A stretch of DNA of 64,000 bases. Source: Hormiphora californensis. Taxonomy: Eukaryota > Ctenophora > Tentaculata > Cydippida > Pleurobrachiidae. Position numbers and translations under genes: made by a program. Numbering within the stretch: position 1 is the first letter of the stretch; each line of letters opens with the position of its first letter. The stretch is taken from the NCBI GenBank assembly GCA_020137815.1, contig CM035359.1, forward strand, positions 2,227,845 through 2,291,844, written 5' to 3'. The notes below the pieces were generated by a model, which ran no database searches, was not told the DNA's origin, and saw only the letters and a program-made list of their open reading frames with translations. Positions 44,120 through 55,614 of this stretch are shown here, one piece after another.

Positions 44120-47100
44120 TCAAGATTGGAATTGATCAGGACGCCACTGCAGGATAGAGTTGTTGTTCGATTGAGATGGATACCCGATAATAGGTGGAGT
44201 ATCAGGGATGAACAAAGGTGACACCCAGGCGTGATTTAAAATGGGAAAGTGTCGGTCCCTCCTTAACATGTCGTGGTAGAGTGTTCCACAGTTGGGGCCC
44301 TTAACTGCAAAAGAACCCTCAAACATGGTGAGATTTGATCGTTGAGCTTCATAAGAATATCTGGAACAATTGCTCTTGGTCCAGAACGGGGGCTCTCCAA
44401 AAAGCCCATGTTGGTGGTGTTTTGTGATTCACCATTGTATATTTTCCAGACCATTATCATAGTGTATCTCTCACGACGTCTTTGAAGTGACAGTAGACAC
44501 AGGGATCGAGTCTCTGCCAGTATCCAGGCCTTTAAGGCCGGCGATTTTACGAGTAAAGCACGTTGAATATCCTCTAAACGACTGATATCGCCAATCTTGG
44601 TGGGGGACCAAAGAGTACAAACAGTAGTCCAGGTGTGGACGCACCAGGGATTTGTAGAGGGTAACCATGGTGCTCCGAGAACGGGACCTGAATGCACTGA
44701 GGGTCCAGCCGCAATACGTCTCGCCTCTGATATTACACGAGTATCTGGGTTGACCATGAACGTCGGAGGAGAGAAGAACGCCAAGATCACGACGGTACGG
44801 GAAGGATAATAGCTCTTACCGTCTAAAGATGATATGTATAGTTCTCGGCACTAAAGGGCATTTCCCTGAGAGATGATGTGTGATTTAGTGTATAGTTCAT
44901 CACTTCAAACTTTGCTTGGTGGAGCGACATATTGTTGATATCTGCCCAAGAAATGATGCTGTTGAGATCCTCTTGAAGGAGGACCTTATCCAGTACCGTT
45001 CGATAGCAGAGAAGATTTTGGTATCGTCTGCAAATGACAAGGACGAGCCGTGTTTGACTACAGAATCTAGGTCGATCACATATATGAGAAATAGGATTGG
45101 GCCTAGAACTGTCCCTTGGGGTACACCACTAATCACTTGAGCGAAAGAGGAAGGGACCACCGTCGACCATAACAGTTTGCATCCGATCGGTAAGGAAACT
45201 ACTTAGCCAAGATAAAGTCTGCCTTGACACCATATTTCTGGAGTTTTTCCAATAGAATGCCATGTCCACCTTATCAAATGCCTTCTCAAAATCGAGGTAG
45301 ATAACATCTACCTCGAGAGACCATTGAGATTGTTCAGTAGGTTGTCAATATGACGAGTGAGTTGCGAGAGACAGCTCCGCTTACTTCTGAATCCATGTTT
45401 GAGAGTCATTAAAAAGATTTTCTGACTCAAAATACGATACAAGTTGGGAACGAACAACTCTTTCGAAAGTTTTAGTAATGTGACTGGTCAATGAAATTGG
45501 CCATAGTTTGCAGCACATGACTTAGAACCTTTTTGTAGAGGGGTGATATGAACTGCTGCTTCAGGTACGTAGGAACTGCACCTGAGTTGAATGATTTACA
45601 CCACAGGATATACAAAGGGTAGATAGAGATGACCGACAGTCACGTAGAATTCTGGCGGGAATATCCCCTGTGGGCCTGCGGATAAGGGTTCAGATCGGCT
45701 AACGCCTTCTCAATGTCCGATGAGAGAACAATATGTCTGAAATACTGGACGTTGATGGCGATATAGATGAGGCTGCAGCTGAAGGGGATGTAGAAGGGAA
45801 GCTAAATACAGAAGTGAATTGGGACTGGAATAACTCGGCCTTTTCAGAAGCGTTCATCCGTTAGTGATCCATCCTCTCGTAAAAGTGGTGGAATCCGTGA
45901 ACGCATTTTACGCTTTCGATTTGCATAGGACCAGAAAAACTTCGGATTTGACTTGATTTTATCCAAAGCCCCCTGTTCCTCATCATCCAACCGCTGTGAG
46001 ATGTGGGCCATTATCCTCAGCGTGACCCTGGCAACACTAATTTCAAGTTGTGATAGATTTGGAGTAGTGTGTTGCCGAGCGATAGACAAACGTTTGTTGA
46101 GACTTCTCTGCTTGATTTTCAGGCGCCTCAAAATAGGATCACGACGTTTGTTTCCCGCTCTCTTTTTCCTCTTGGAGTGATGAGACACACTGCAAGATGG
46201 TCAAATTGAAAAGTTGGACAAAATCTGATCCGTTCCCTGTCATTACAGATATCAGCAAGAGCATCCAGTCGATAGGTTTAGCTCGTTACGCATTGATGGG
46301 AAGTCCGCTTCATGAAAATTGAATGCAAGAAAATCCTCAAGATTGGAGTCACGAACTGGCTGGGACTTGATACCAAACCAAGAGTACATGTTACCATTTG
46401 GTGATCGGAAGTTTGGATCTGATACATTGGTAGGAGTCTATGACATAATCAGGTCTGTTAGTCAAAACAAGGTCCAGGGTATTGGATCCTCTGGTTGGAC
46501 CATCGACAATTTGAGTCAGAAAATGAGAGGCTGAGAAGTCGAGCAGGTTCCGGGATGCAGTATCAGGGGCTTCCATGGACACCCAGTTGATGCCAGGCAT
46601 ATTAAAGTCCCCTGTTAAGAAAATGTCCGGTGAGACGTTGTCAGCGCCACAACTGTCGATGAATTGGGACACACCGTTGAGAAGATCGGCAATTGGAGCA
46701 TTTGGTGCACGATAAACCACGCCTAGAATGGAGTGGCTCTCTTTAAGGGTACACCTGGCGTTTTTCATTATCGAGTGCCCAACCAAATGACTTCACCAGG
46801 GTTTAGGCCATACAAAATGGACCTCAAATATGCAATTTTAGCCCTAAATTCGAATTCATATTTTTGCTACAGCCTATTTTCAAAGTGGCGTTTTTTCAAT
46901 TTTTGTTGGAATTTTTAACCTCAGGACCACTTTTTTTGAGATAGAAACATTAAATTCTTGGAATTTGAAGAGATTATAAAGGTGAATAAGCCCAAAGAAG
47001 GATTTTTGAAATGGAACGTATTTCTGGCCATGAGAACGGTTTACTTTTTTGCTTCTTTGACACGCTGGCTGAGAATGTTCCCATGCTTCATTAGAGATGA

Positions 47101-48350
47101 AAATCTGGAAATAGTTGCTCAAAACGATTATCTATGTGGCCCAAAAATTTTGGAACTTTCCCGCCAAAGATGCGGTGTACAGAGCTTGTTTTGTGAAACC
47201 CGTCTTTTTGAAAAAGAGGGAAATTCCCTGTATCTCAAAAACGGATGATCATAGAGACCTGCGACCAAGCTTAATCGATTCAGAAGGTCCGATTTTGGGG
47301 GGGTCTTCTGAGAGACATTTTGCTCCTACTCCAACCGTTTTTGCTGTAAGTGCAAAAAACCAATTCTATGAAAAGGGGAAACAACTCTATTCCAGTAGCC
47401 TGCTTCGGGCTGATTTCCCCCTTACTTGCTGATACCTTTTTCGCAATTACAGCAAAAACGGTTGGAGTAGGAGCAAAATGTCTCTCAGAAGACCCCCCCA
47501 AAATCGGACCTTCTGAATCGATTAAGCTTGGTCGCAGGTCTCTATGATCATCCGTTTTTGAGATACAGGGAATTTCCCTCTTTTTCAAAAAGACGGGTTT
47601 CACAAAACAAGCTCTGTACACCGCATCTTTGGCGGGAAAGTTCCAAAATTTTTGGGCCACATAGATAATCGTTTTGAGCAACTATTTCCAGATTTTCATC
47701 TCTAATGAAGCATGGGAACATTCTCAGCCAGCGTGTCAAAGAAGCAAAAAAGTAAACCGTTCTCATGGCCAGAAATACGTTCCATTTCAAAAATCCTTCT
47801 TTGGGCTTATTCACCTTTATAATCTCTTCAAATTCCAAGAATTTAATGTTTCTATCTCAAAAAAAGTGGTCCTGAGGTTAAAAATTCCAACAAAAATTGA
47901 AAAAACGCCACTTTGAAAATAGGCTGTAGCAAAAATATGAATTCGAATTTAGGGCTAAAATTGCATATTTGAGGTCCATTTTGTATGGCCTAAACCCTGG
48001 TGAAGTCATTTGGTTGGGCACTCGATGATGAAAAACGCCAGGTGTACCCTTAATGTACACGATAGCTGCACTGCTGGAGGAATCAGAGTAACGGTAGTCG
48101 AGTGAGATAGGAAGTTGGCTGTTTACATAGAGGGCAACACCCCCACCTCTTCTACCATCACGGTCACTCCTGATGAGGTGGAAACCTTCAATGTTCAACT
48201 GAGCATCACTAAATGCATCACTCCACCAAGTTTCAGTTATAGCAGTGCATAGTATGGGGTGTGAAGAATTCTGTAAGGTGTCCCTGAGATAGGGAAGCTT
48301 CCACTTACATTCGCTACCCGCAGAAGGGGTTAAACTACGGGCGTTGATAC
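44120..48350 (-). pseudogene. LINE ORF2 (endonuclease and reverse transcriptase), disrupted
   Basis: Pieces in order on the minus strand: LLSINARSLTP and TAITETWW with GFHLIRSDRDGRRGGGVALY (APE endonuclease start, overlapping the end of ORF1 in another frame); after foldback D, LGVVYRAPNAP, FLTGDFNMPGINW, LDLVLTNRPDYV; then KIKSNPKFFWSYANRKRK at about 45960; then reverse transcriptase SGVPQGTVLGPILFLIYV and LSFADDTKIF (catalytic Asp pair) near 45050-45150; then LYKSLVRPHLDYC and RLEDIQRA thumb motifs at 44500-44670. The frame changes several times, so the enzyme is dead. Confidence 0.75.
46747..48049. mobile_element. Foldback element D (1303 bp), TTAA target, inside LINE ORF2
   Basis: Ends GGGTACACCTGGCGTTTTTC with inverted partner; TTAA at 46743-46746 and 48050-48053. 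It splits the LINE endonuclease frame: VYIK on one side, ESHSILGVVYRAPNA on the other. Central arms are related to element C. Confidence 0.83.
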
Positions 48351-49835
48351 TGAGTAATTTCGAAATCTTTCCAGTGCTCCTGGGAATAGCATTGGAGTTG
48401 TTGCACAGGGCTGGCTGAGGGGAAGATATTGGGGCCGTGGTGGAGTGTAGCCCTGGAATTCCTGTCTCATTGAGTCCAGGGACAGTTTTACCTCCCGTAG
48501 TATGTCGTCCCGTACAGTTTCCATCAAGTTCATCAGAAAATCCTGCTGCGTATTTTGGCGTTTTTCGACGGCAGGAGGAGCAGATTTGTCACCTGTGTTT
48601 TGGGGACGATTTTGTGAGCCAGACTGAGATTTCCTGTCACCAGATTGGGGTTTTCTGGCATCGTTATTGGGTTTCTTGGCATTAGGGCGGGGCGTCCTTT
48701 CCTCTTTTCTGCGGGTGAACTTAAGATGAGTCCTCTTGCAGTCTCTGTTCGTACAGACCCGGGCAATCTCAGACTCTTTGCAGAGTGGAGGATGGAGATA
48801 GGAGCAGTTGTTCCCTTTGTTACAACCGTGATTCCTAGTCGTCCCGTATTGGCTAAACCTAAGACACATTGGAGGGTGTTCTTTCTTGCAGGTTTTACCA
48901 TTAACCAACTTGTCACCTCGGGTACCGTGCGGGCAGTCCCTTAGTAAGTGGCGTTCACAGACATTTTTGAACTTGGATTTGGATTTGATAGGAAGTTTGG
49001 GTTTCTTATCATCCTGATCCTCGTCTGTGCTTTCCTCCTCCGAACTCAACTCGGGGATGATCTTGGTGTCTAGAACAGTTAAACCACCGACTGGAGTTGT
49101 CATGTCGGGATCATTTTGTTGGCTTTGAGAACTGTCGATGTTGGCCTGGGATTCACCGACTTGGGAAGTTTGAGAATTTTTGATCTCTTTTTTGTTCACC
49201 TTGGTCTTCTTCTTTTTCTTCATCCCACTTCTGCCTACTTTGGGACTGATCTTGAGTTGGAATTCCGAATCAGACAGGTTTGGGTTATCTGGGTTAATGT
49301 CACCGGTAAAGGTTTCGGTTATCCCATTTTTCTTCTCACAAGGTGAACATATCCAGTGGGAGCCAGGAATAGATCCAGGAGACCCTGCCATCGCGTCACA
49401 TACGTGGGCTCCTTGGCCACAAAGGTAGCAGCGAATAGAAGGAGATTCGCCGAGCTTAAAGGCGTACATTTCGTTACACCCCTTGCATCTACAGGGAAAG
49501 TGGCTTTCGAGCTGCATGATAAGGTAGTCCGATAGCGTGGTGCGATTTTGGTACCGTTTTGTTTTTTCAGCATTTGACCCGGGAGAAGCACCAAAAAATC
49601 TTCCGGCAGCTTCGAGGTGTTCGCAGTTAAAAGCTCGAAACACTTCTAGGTTTTTGTTGTAGTGGACATCGTGACGGTATGCCGATAACACCTTCCTCGT
49701 AAGTGAGTCAGCCTGGTTGATAAGAGCTGCAACGGCAAGGATGCTACCATCGACATCGACATCAGAAGTTTCATTTGATTCATTAACCATCTTTGACATA
49801 GGGCTAGACCCTAGATAGGAAGATTTGAAACGCAC
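48330..49835 (-). CDS. LINE ORF1 with PHD-like finger and C/H-rich repeats
   Basis: 501 residues, intact. N-terminal 90 residues mainly helical. Residues about 110-175 form a PHD/RING-like finger: CRCKGC, IRCYLC, HVC, HWICSPC. Next an acid/Ser linker, a basic K-run (KKKKKTKVNKKE), then residues about 290-375 with clustered C/H motifs (CERHLLRDCPHG, CKKEHPPMC, CSYLHPPLC, CTNRDCKRTH) resembling CCCH RNA-binding fingers, a Pro/Gln/Lys-rich part and a final coiled-coil segment (LMETVRDDILREVKLSLDSM). A PHD finger in ORF1 is known from CR1-like LINEs. Likely RNA-binding in the retroposon particle. Confidence 0.72.
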   Translation of the reverse strand: MRFKSSYLGSSPMSKMVNESNETSDVDVDGSILAVAALINQADSLTRKVLSAYRHDVHYNKNLEVFRAFNCEHLEAAGRFFGASPGSNAEKTKRYQNRTTLSDYLIMQLESHFPCRCKGCNEMYAFKLGESPSIRCYLCGQGAHVCDAMAGSPGSIPGSHWICSPCEKKNGITETFTGDINPDNPNLSDSEFQLKISPKVGRSGMKKKKKTKVNKKEIKNSQTSQVGESQANIDSSQSQQNDPDMTTPVGGLTVLDTKIIPELSSEEESTDEDQDDKKPKLPIKSKSKFKNVCERHLLRDCPHGTRGDKLVNGKTCKKEHPPMCLRFSQYGTTRNHGCNKGNNCSYLHPPLCKESEIARVCTNRDCKRTHLKFTRRKEERTPRPNAKKPNNDARKPQSGDRKSQSGSQNRPQNTGDKSAPPAVEKRQNTQQDFLMNLMETVRDDILREVKLSLDSMRQEFQGYTPPRPQYLPLSQPCATTPMLFPGALERFRNYSVSTPVV

Positions 49836-49840
49836 GGGCG

Positions 49841-52439
49841 CGCGCTCAAATTAATTTGTTTAAAGTAGTGTTGAAAAGTTTGAAACAATACAATTTTCAA
49901 ACTTTTATGATATCGCAGAAAAAAAAATTCACGAATGCCAGGGGTGAACTGCTCAACAAGAATTATTGCATTATAATGCGGTGTTTCCCTGCCCCAGATG
50001 GATGTAAAATTGATGACTAAGCTTCAAATTCAGATTTTCCGATGAATTTTGCACTCTAAGAGCAATTTTTGGCTGATAAGATGATAGTTGCTATGGTAAC
50101 CAGGGTGGTTGCTATGATAACCAAGACAGTTGCTTAGGAGACCCTAGTTGGTGACCAAGCGCTTCACCTTTACCCTCAGGCATCAGTAATCTTAACACCA
50201 GTCACTTGCAATTATTGTGTGATAGTAGTTTCATGCTTGGAAGACTTGCTACCACGTCATGGTACGGCTGTAGGGTACCCAAAGTGATTTCAGGTGAAAA
50301 TAGGAAGTGATACGAGTGAGTAATTGCGCGCCACAATATGTGTTAATCATTTCCTTTGTTGCATCAACAAAGTGTGAGTTGAAAGATTTATGAAGGAGCA
50401 GACTTTGTTGCTATGTGTAACGGTGGACAGACGGACGGACATTTTAGTTAACTACACAATCTGCTGATTTCTAAACCCTGAATGATCTTTTTAGCACGTG
50501 CGTGCTAAAAAGATCATCCCGGGTGATTGCCTTCGGCAATCACCCGGGCAGGGAAAAAATAAACCTCAGGGCTTAGAAGACTGCAGTGAGTAGTGACAGA
50601 CGGCAGTCAGCAGTGACTAGTGAGCTGTGAGAGTAAAAACTGAAAAGAAAAAAAAAGAACGTCGCGTGTGTAAAATTTTTTCCCCTCCTGGGTGAATGCC
50701 GAAGGCATTCACCCAGATGCCTTTTGCAAAAAGGCATAGGGGTTTAGAATTCGACAATTTTACATACTAGTGAGGTGTCACGGTCACAAAACCGGCTGTA
50801 ACACGCTCAGTTGCGAGGGACAACGGTGTTGCTCCTTCATCAAATACTTCAATGGCACGTTTTCAGGAAATGTGAGCCGCGCAATGCTGCACACAATTTA
50901 GTGCCACTAAAACACAAGGATTTGTTCTATACGGTTTGAGTGATTGATAAATGATCGGAAATGTTTGTGATTTGTCCCCTTCACATTAGATGGTTACGAA
51001 AATAAAGGTTGGCGGGGAAACATAGCATTATGAAACATAATGCAGTTATTCTTGTTAATTTGAGAAATATGAAATCTAAAAATTAGTTCTAAAATCGACG
51101 CGGCCGCGGCGTCAATAAATTGGAAAGCGCGAAAAGTTGCATTTTACGTTGCATCAATAAGCTTTACGCACACGCTAGTGGGGAAAATACCCCCCCAAAA
51201 AGGCACGTTTTTGTGACCTATTCAGGAGTGAAAAAGGGCAGTTTATGAACAGATCTGTGGAAAAATTTTTTTCAAAAAGTGTTTGTACCCGGGTCAAATG
51301 ACTAATTGAAGCCAATTAAACCCCTGTTTGCCAGTTAAACGGACAAATGCCTCTCATTTCTGATTGATAGATCGGATTTGAGTCTAGTAAAAACCTTAGT
51401 GTTTTAAATTCATGTGTTCACAAGATACAGTTTAAAATTTGATCAAAATAGGTTCCAAATTAGGCTTTTGAGCCTAGGGCACCTTGCATGGGTGCGCGTC
51501 TTTTTAGAACGATAACAATGCTTACTTTCATCGCGCGCAAGACCTATGAATATCGCGCGCAAGGTAAGTAGACCTCATTTTGGACAGATTTCATCCAGAC
51601 AGAGCACTGGCAATTATAGTCTAAATCATGTTTGATAATTTCTTCCTCATTTCATGACCATTTCCAAGGTTTCAGTAATCCGATATCAAACTCACAGTTT
51701 AAAACATGTTTGTATGGAGATAGAAATCGAGTAAGAGGGTGAGAGAGAGGTAGAGAGGGGTAGGGAGAGACAGAGAGAAAGACAGATAATTATCTACACA
51801 CATGTTTTAATTATTCAACGACACTATTCTTTGTATTTGTTTACCAATAACTTAAACTGATATGGATAATAAAATGGTAAACACTGCAAATATATTAAAA
51901 ACATAAACAATTTAAAACATCATCACATTTATATACAAGAGAGAATTCTCCCGCTTCTTGCGGAACAAAGATACAAAGATTGTGAGTTAAATTCGCTTGA
52001 GACTATCTTTTTTCCATGGCGAGGAGTGTCACTCTTTCACTTCGAGGGTTCAGAGGAAGACTGAGAGAGAGGACACTACTGAAGTAATTGGTTGTTTTAA
52101 GTGCCTTATAGCACAGTGTACTTTTGGCGACAGAGAGCGCATTTATCATGTACATCCGAGCACTCTCGGAAATAAGGTTTTAATACGGGAGCCCTCCCCC
52201 CACCACACATTTATAAAAATTAAAAAACAGTCCATTTAAGTAAACAGTATAATAAGCTGGGCAAAAGATACACCCGATGGCTGATCTATCTGGACCAAGA
52301 TGTGCTCCATCACTTTGCGGTATATATAGCTGTGTTTTCCTGTCTCTCATCAATTAAATAGCAAGAATCCAACAATTTAAAGGATTACAGTCACCACTCC
52401 TCCAATCACACCTAAAAATGGAATTGGGGATTAGGGGTT
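49841..52439. other. No gene seen; hairpin cluster
   Basis: Upstream of the LINE; may include its 5' UTR. No PLC beta X-domain exons found here by eye. Confidence 0.45.
50482..50737. repeat. Cluster of four perfect hairpins
   Basis: 50482-50517 (17-bp arms, centre TG, with GCACGTGC); 50518-50548 (14-bp arms CCCGGGTGATTGCC, loop TTC); 50689-50715 (12-bp arms TGGGTGAATGCC, loop GAA); 50717-50737 (ATGCCTTTT arms). The second and third share the GGGTGA-TGCC stem, so they are related units. Confidence 0.75.
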
Positions 52440-53593
52440 ACAATAACAGAAGAAGTTACCAAATTAGGGGAAATTAGGGAGAAATTAGGGAGAAATTAGG
52501 GGAAATTAGGGATAAATTAGGAATAAATTAGGGATAAAATAGGGAGAATTTAGGGAGAATTTAGGGAGAATTTAGGGAGAGTTTAGGGAGAATTTAGGGA
52601 GAATTTAGGGATAAATTAGGGATAAATTAGGGATAAATTAGGAATAAATTAGGAATAAATTAGGGATAAATTAGGGATAATTTAGGGAGAAATTAGGGAG
52701 AAATTAGGGGAAATTAGGGATAAATTAGGAATAAATTAGGGATAAAATAGGGAGAATTTAGGGAGAATTTAGGGAGAATTTAGGGAGAGTTTAGGGAGAA
52801 TTTAGGGAGAATTTAGGGATAAATTAGGGATAAATTAGGGATAAATTAGGAATAAATTAGGAATAAATTAGGGATAAATTAGGGATAATTTAGGGAGAAA
52901 TTAGGGAGAAATTAGGGGAAATTAGGGATAAATTAGGAATAAATTAGGGATAAAATAGGGAGAATTTAGGGAGAATTTAGGGAGAATTTAGGGAGAATTT
53001 AGGGAGAATTTAGGGAGAATTTAGGGAGAATTTAGGGATAAATTAGGGATAAATTAGGGATAAATTAGGAATAAATTAGGGATAAATTAGGGATAAATTA
53101 GGGATAATTTAGGGAGAATTTAGGGATAAATTAGGGATAAATTAGGAATAAATTAGGAATAAATTAGGAATAAATTAGCGAGAATTTGGGGAGAATTTAG
53201 GGAGAATTTAGGGAGAATTTAGGGATAAATTAGGGATAAGTTAGGGATAAATTAGGAATAAATTAGGAATAAATTAGGGAGAATTTAGGGAGAATTTAGG
53301 GAGAATTTAGGGAGAATTTTGTTTTGTACAAACGGGGCGCGCGAAAAACAGTCTAACCTGGCAAGGAGAATTTAGGGATAAATTAGGGATAAATTAGGAA
53401 TAAATTAGGAATAAATTAGGGATAAATTAGGGAGAATTTAGGGAGAATTTAGGGAGAATTTAGGGAGAATTTAGGGAGAATTTAGGGAGAATTTAGGGAG
53501 AATTTAGGGAGAATTTAGGGAGAATTTAGGGAGAATTTAGGGAGAATTTAGGGATAAATTAGGGATAAATTAGGGATAAATTAAGGAGAATTT
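52440..53593 (+). repeat. TTAGGG-containing minisatellite (11-12 bp unit) with 208-bp higher order
   Basis: Units GAGAATTTAGGG and GATAAATTAGGG alternate in blocks. The variant unit GAGAGTTTAGGG recurs at 52579 and 52787, giving a 208-bp higher-order period. A 45-bp GC-rich insertion (53322-53366) interrupts it. Units contain TTTAGGG or TTAGGG but are not pure telomere repeats. Confidence 0.85.
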
Positions 53594-54670
53594 AGAAGGG
53601 AGGGGAAGAGAAGGGAGGGGAAGAGAAGGGAGGGGAAGAGAAGGGAGGGGAAGAGAAGGGAGAGGAAGAGAAGGGAGAGGAAGAGAAGGGAGGGGAAGAG
53701 AAGGGAGGGGAAGAGAAGGGAGGGGAAGAGAAGGGAGGGGAAGAGAAGGGAGGGGAAGAGAAGGGAGGGGAAGAGAAGGGAGGGGAAGAGAAGGGAGAGG
53801 AAGAGAAGGGAGGGGAAGAGAAGGGAGGGGAAGAGAAGGGAGGGGAAGAGAAGGGAGGGGAAGAGAAGGGAGGGGAAGAGAAGGGAGGGGAAGAGAAGGG
53901 AGGGGAAGAGAAGGGAGGGGAAGAGAAGGGAGGGGAAGAGAAGGGAGGGGAAGAGAAGGGAGGGGAAGAGAAGGGAGGGGAAGAGAAGGGAGGGGAAGAG
54001 AAGGGAGGGGAAGAGAAGGGAGGGGAAGAGAAGGGAGGGGAAGAGAAGGGAGGGGAAGAGAAGGGAGGGGAAGAGAAGGGAGGGGAAGAGAAGGGAGGGG
54101 AAGAGAAGGGAGGGGAAGAGAAGGGAGGGGAAGAGAAGGGAGGGGAAGAGAAGGGAGGGGAAGAGAAGGGAGGGGAAGAGAAGGGAGGGGAAGAGAAGGG
54201 AGGGGAAGAGAAGGGGAAGGGAAGGGGAAGGGGAAGGGGAAGGGGAAGGGGAAGGGGAAGGGGAAGGGGAAGGGGAAGGGGAAGGGGAAGGGGAAGGGGA
54301 AGGGGAAGGGGAAGGGGAAGGGGAAGGGGAAGGGGAAGGGGAAGGGGAAGGGGAAGGGGAAGGGGAAGGGGAAGGGGAAGGGGAAGGGGAAGGGGAAGGG
54401 GAAGGGGAAGGGGAAGGGGAAGGGGAAGGGGAAGGGGAAGGGGAAGGGGAAGGGGAAGGGGAAGGGGAAGGGGAAGGGGAAGGGGAAGGGGAAGGGGAAG
54501 GGGAAGGGGAAGGGGAAGGGGAAGGGGAAGGGGAAGGGGAAGGGAAGGGAAGGGAAGGGAAGGGAAGGGAAGGGAAGGGAAGGGAAGGGAAGGGAAGGGA
54601 AGGGAAGGGAAGGGAAGGGAAGGGAAGGGAAGGGAAGGGAAGGGAAGGGAAGGGAAGGGAAGGGAAGGGG
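53594..54670 (+). repeat. 1.08-kb pure-purine satellite (15-, 6- then 5-bp units)
   Basis: Only A and G on the plus strand. 53598-54212: about 41 copies of a 15-bp unit AAGGGAGGGGAAGAG with a few GAGAGG variants; 54213-54540: (GGGGAA)n hexamers; 54541-54670: (AAGGG)n pentamers. Long open frames in all three minus frames (LPFPS, SPSP, PFPF repeats) are by-products of the repeat. Confidence 0.93.
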
Positions 54671-55614
54671 TAGTGGCGCTTGGGGTAGCTGTACGCATAA
54701 CACACTAACCTATCATGGAGATATCTCCAGATGAGGGTCAACAGAAGAAGTGGACTGTCCCATTCCGCATGTGGTAGTCGAACACTCCGTTGACTGTGGA
54801 TTACACACCATCGTAACTCTCGGTGCCCGGTGGTGGCACATTTTAATAGCTAGAGGTACTCCTGAATGGGATTTGGTCGTTATAAATTCGTTTTTGGTAG
54901 CCCATTACCCATATTGACACTTCTGTCAGTGGACCCGTGCTGACAAGAAGGGGAAGAAATGAAAAGAGAGCCGTGGCTTGAAGTCAATACCTAGAACAAA
55001 CCTTTTTTATTCACATAACCCTCCAACTCCACCTCTTCCATCAAAGTTTAGTACTCGCCAGACGCCATATATGCCCTTTTTTCCAGAATTCCCGACGGTC
55101 AGAGGACAACCAATCGCATACCATAGACTGTTTGCTGGCATTTTTTACTTATCAATGACGGGAGAATCATAAATTCGCCTTTCCGAAGGTTTTTTATTGT
55201 TTGGGAAGTCGTTCTTAGAAAAGCAAAAGTCAAAACAAAAATGCACACTTTTTTTAAAAAATGCACACTTTTTTTAAAAAAGTCTGGGTCAAATTGAGCT
55301 TGGAATTTCGAAATCGACAAAAATTTTCAAAATATACAAAACGCGCAGCGCGCTCCGACGCGCAAATCGAAAAACGACGCCGCGCACCCCCCCATTTTCC
55401 CCACTACGCCGCGCGTTAAGCTTAAACTTAGAAAGTCTGGAATTCACAAAAATTACAAGATCTTTAAACTTTTTAAACACGAAACTCTGGCTCAATTCAG
55501 TCTTTTTCACAAATTCCAGCTCAGCTCTGTTTAATTCGCCTCCTTAACCAGCTCACAAACTACTAGGCTTTAGCTTTAAACTTTTTGTTGTAAATAGTAT
55601 TCAGAAAACCAGAT
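54671..55614. other. Upstream region of V-ATPase c
   Basis: Ordinary sequence after the satellite; a tandem AAAAAATGCACACTTTTTTT pair at 55236-55279 and CpG-rich sequence at 55340-55420 (GCGCAGCGCGCTCCGACGCG), likely near the transcription start of form a. Confidence 0.4.

Larger units (their letters stand above)
44008..49840 (-). mobile_element. LINE of the Jockey/CR1/L2 group, broken
   Basis: Minus-strand retroposon: ORF1 48330-49835, ORF2 endonuclease and reverse transcriptase fragments 48350 down to about 44120, 3' tail of short AATTC-type repeats (44008-44030). Interrupted by foldback D. Several frameshifts and stops in ORF2 make it inactive. The 5' UTR boundary above 49840 is not defined. 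Confidence 0.75.

Noticed and set aside
46880-47916. Paired ORFs MSNYFQIFISNEAWEHS and MEFEEIIKVNKPKEG
   Set aside because: Arms of foldback D.
52440-53590. Interstitial telomere
   Set aside because: Units are 11-12 bp with TTAGGG inside, not pure hexamer or heptamer telomere repeats.
53570-54741. Three 370-390-residue minus-strand ORFs rich in Pro, Ser, Leu, Phe
   Set aside because: They are the three frames of one pyrimidine-only repeat; no other coding signal.
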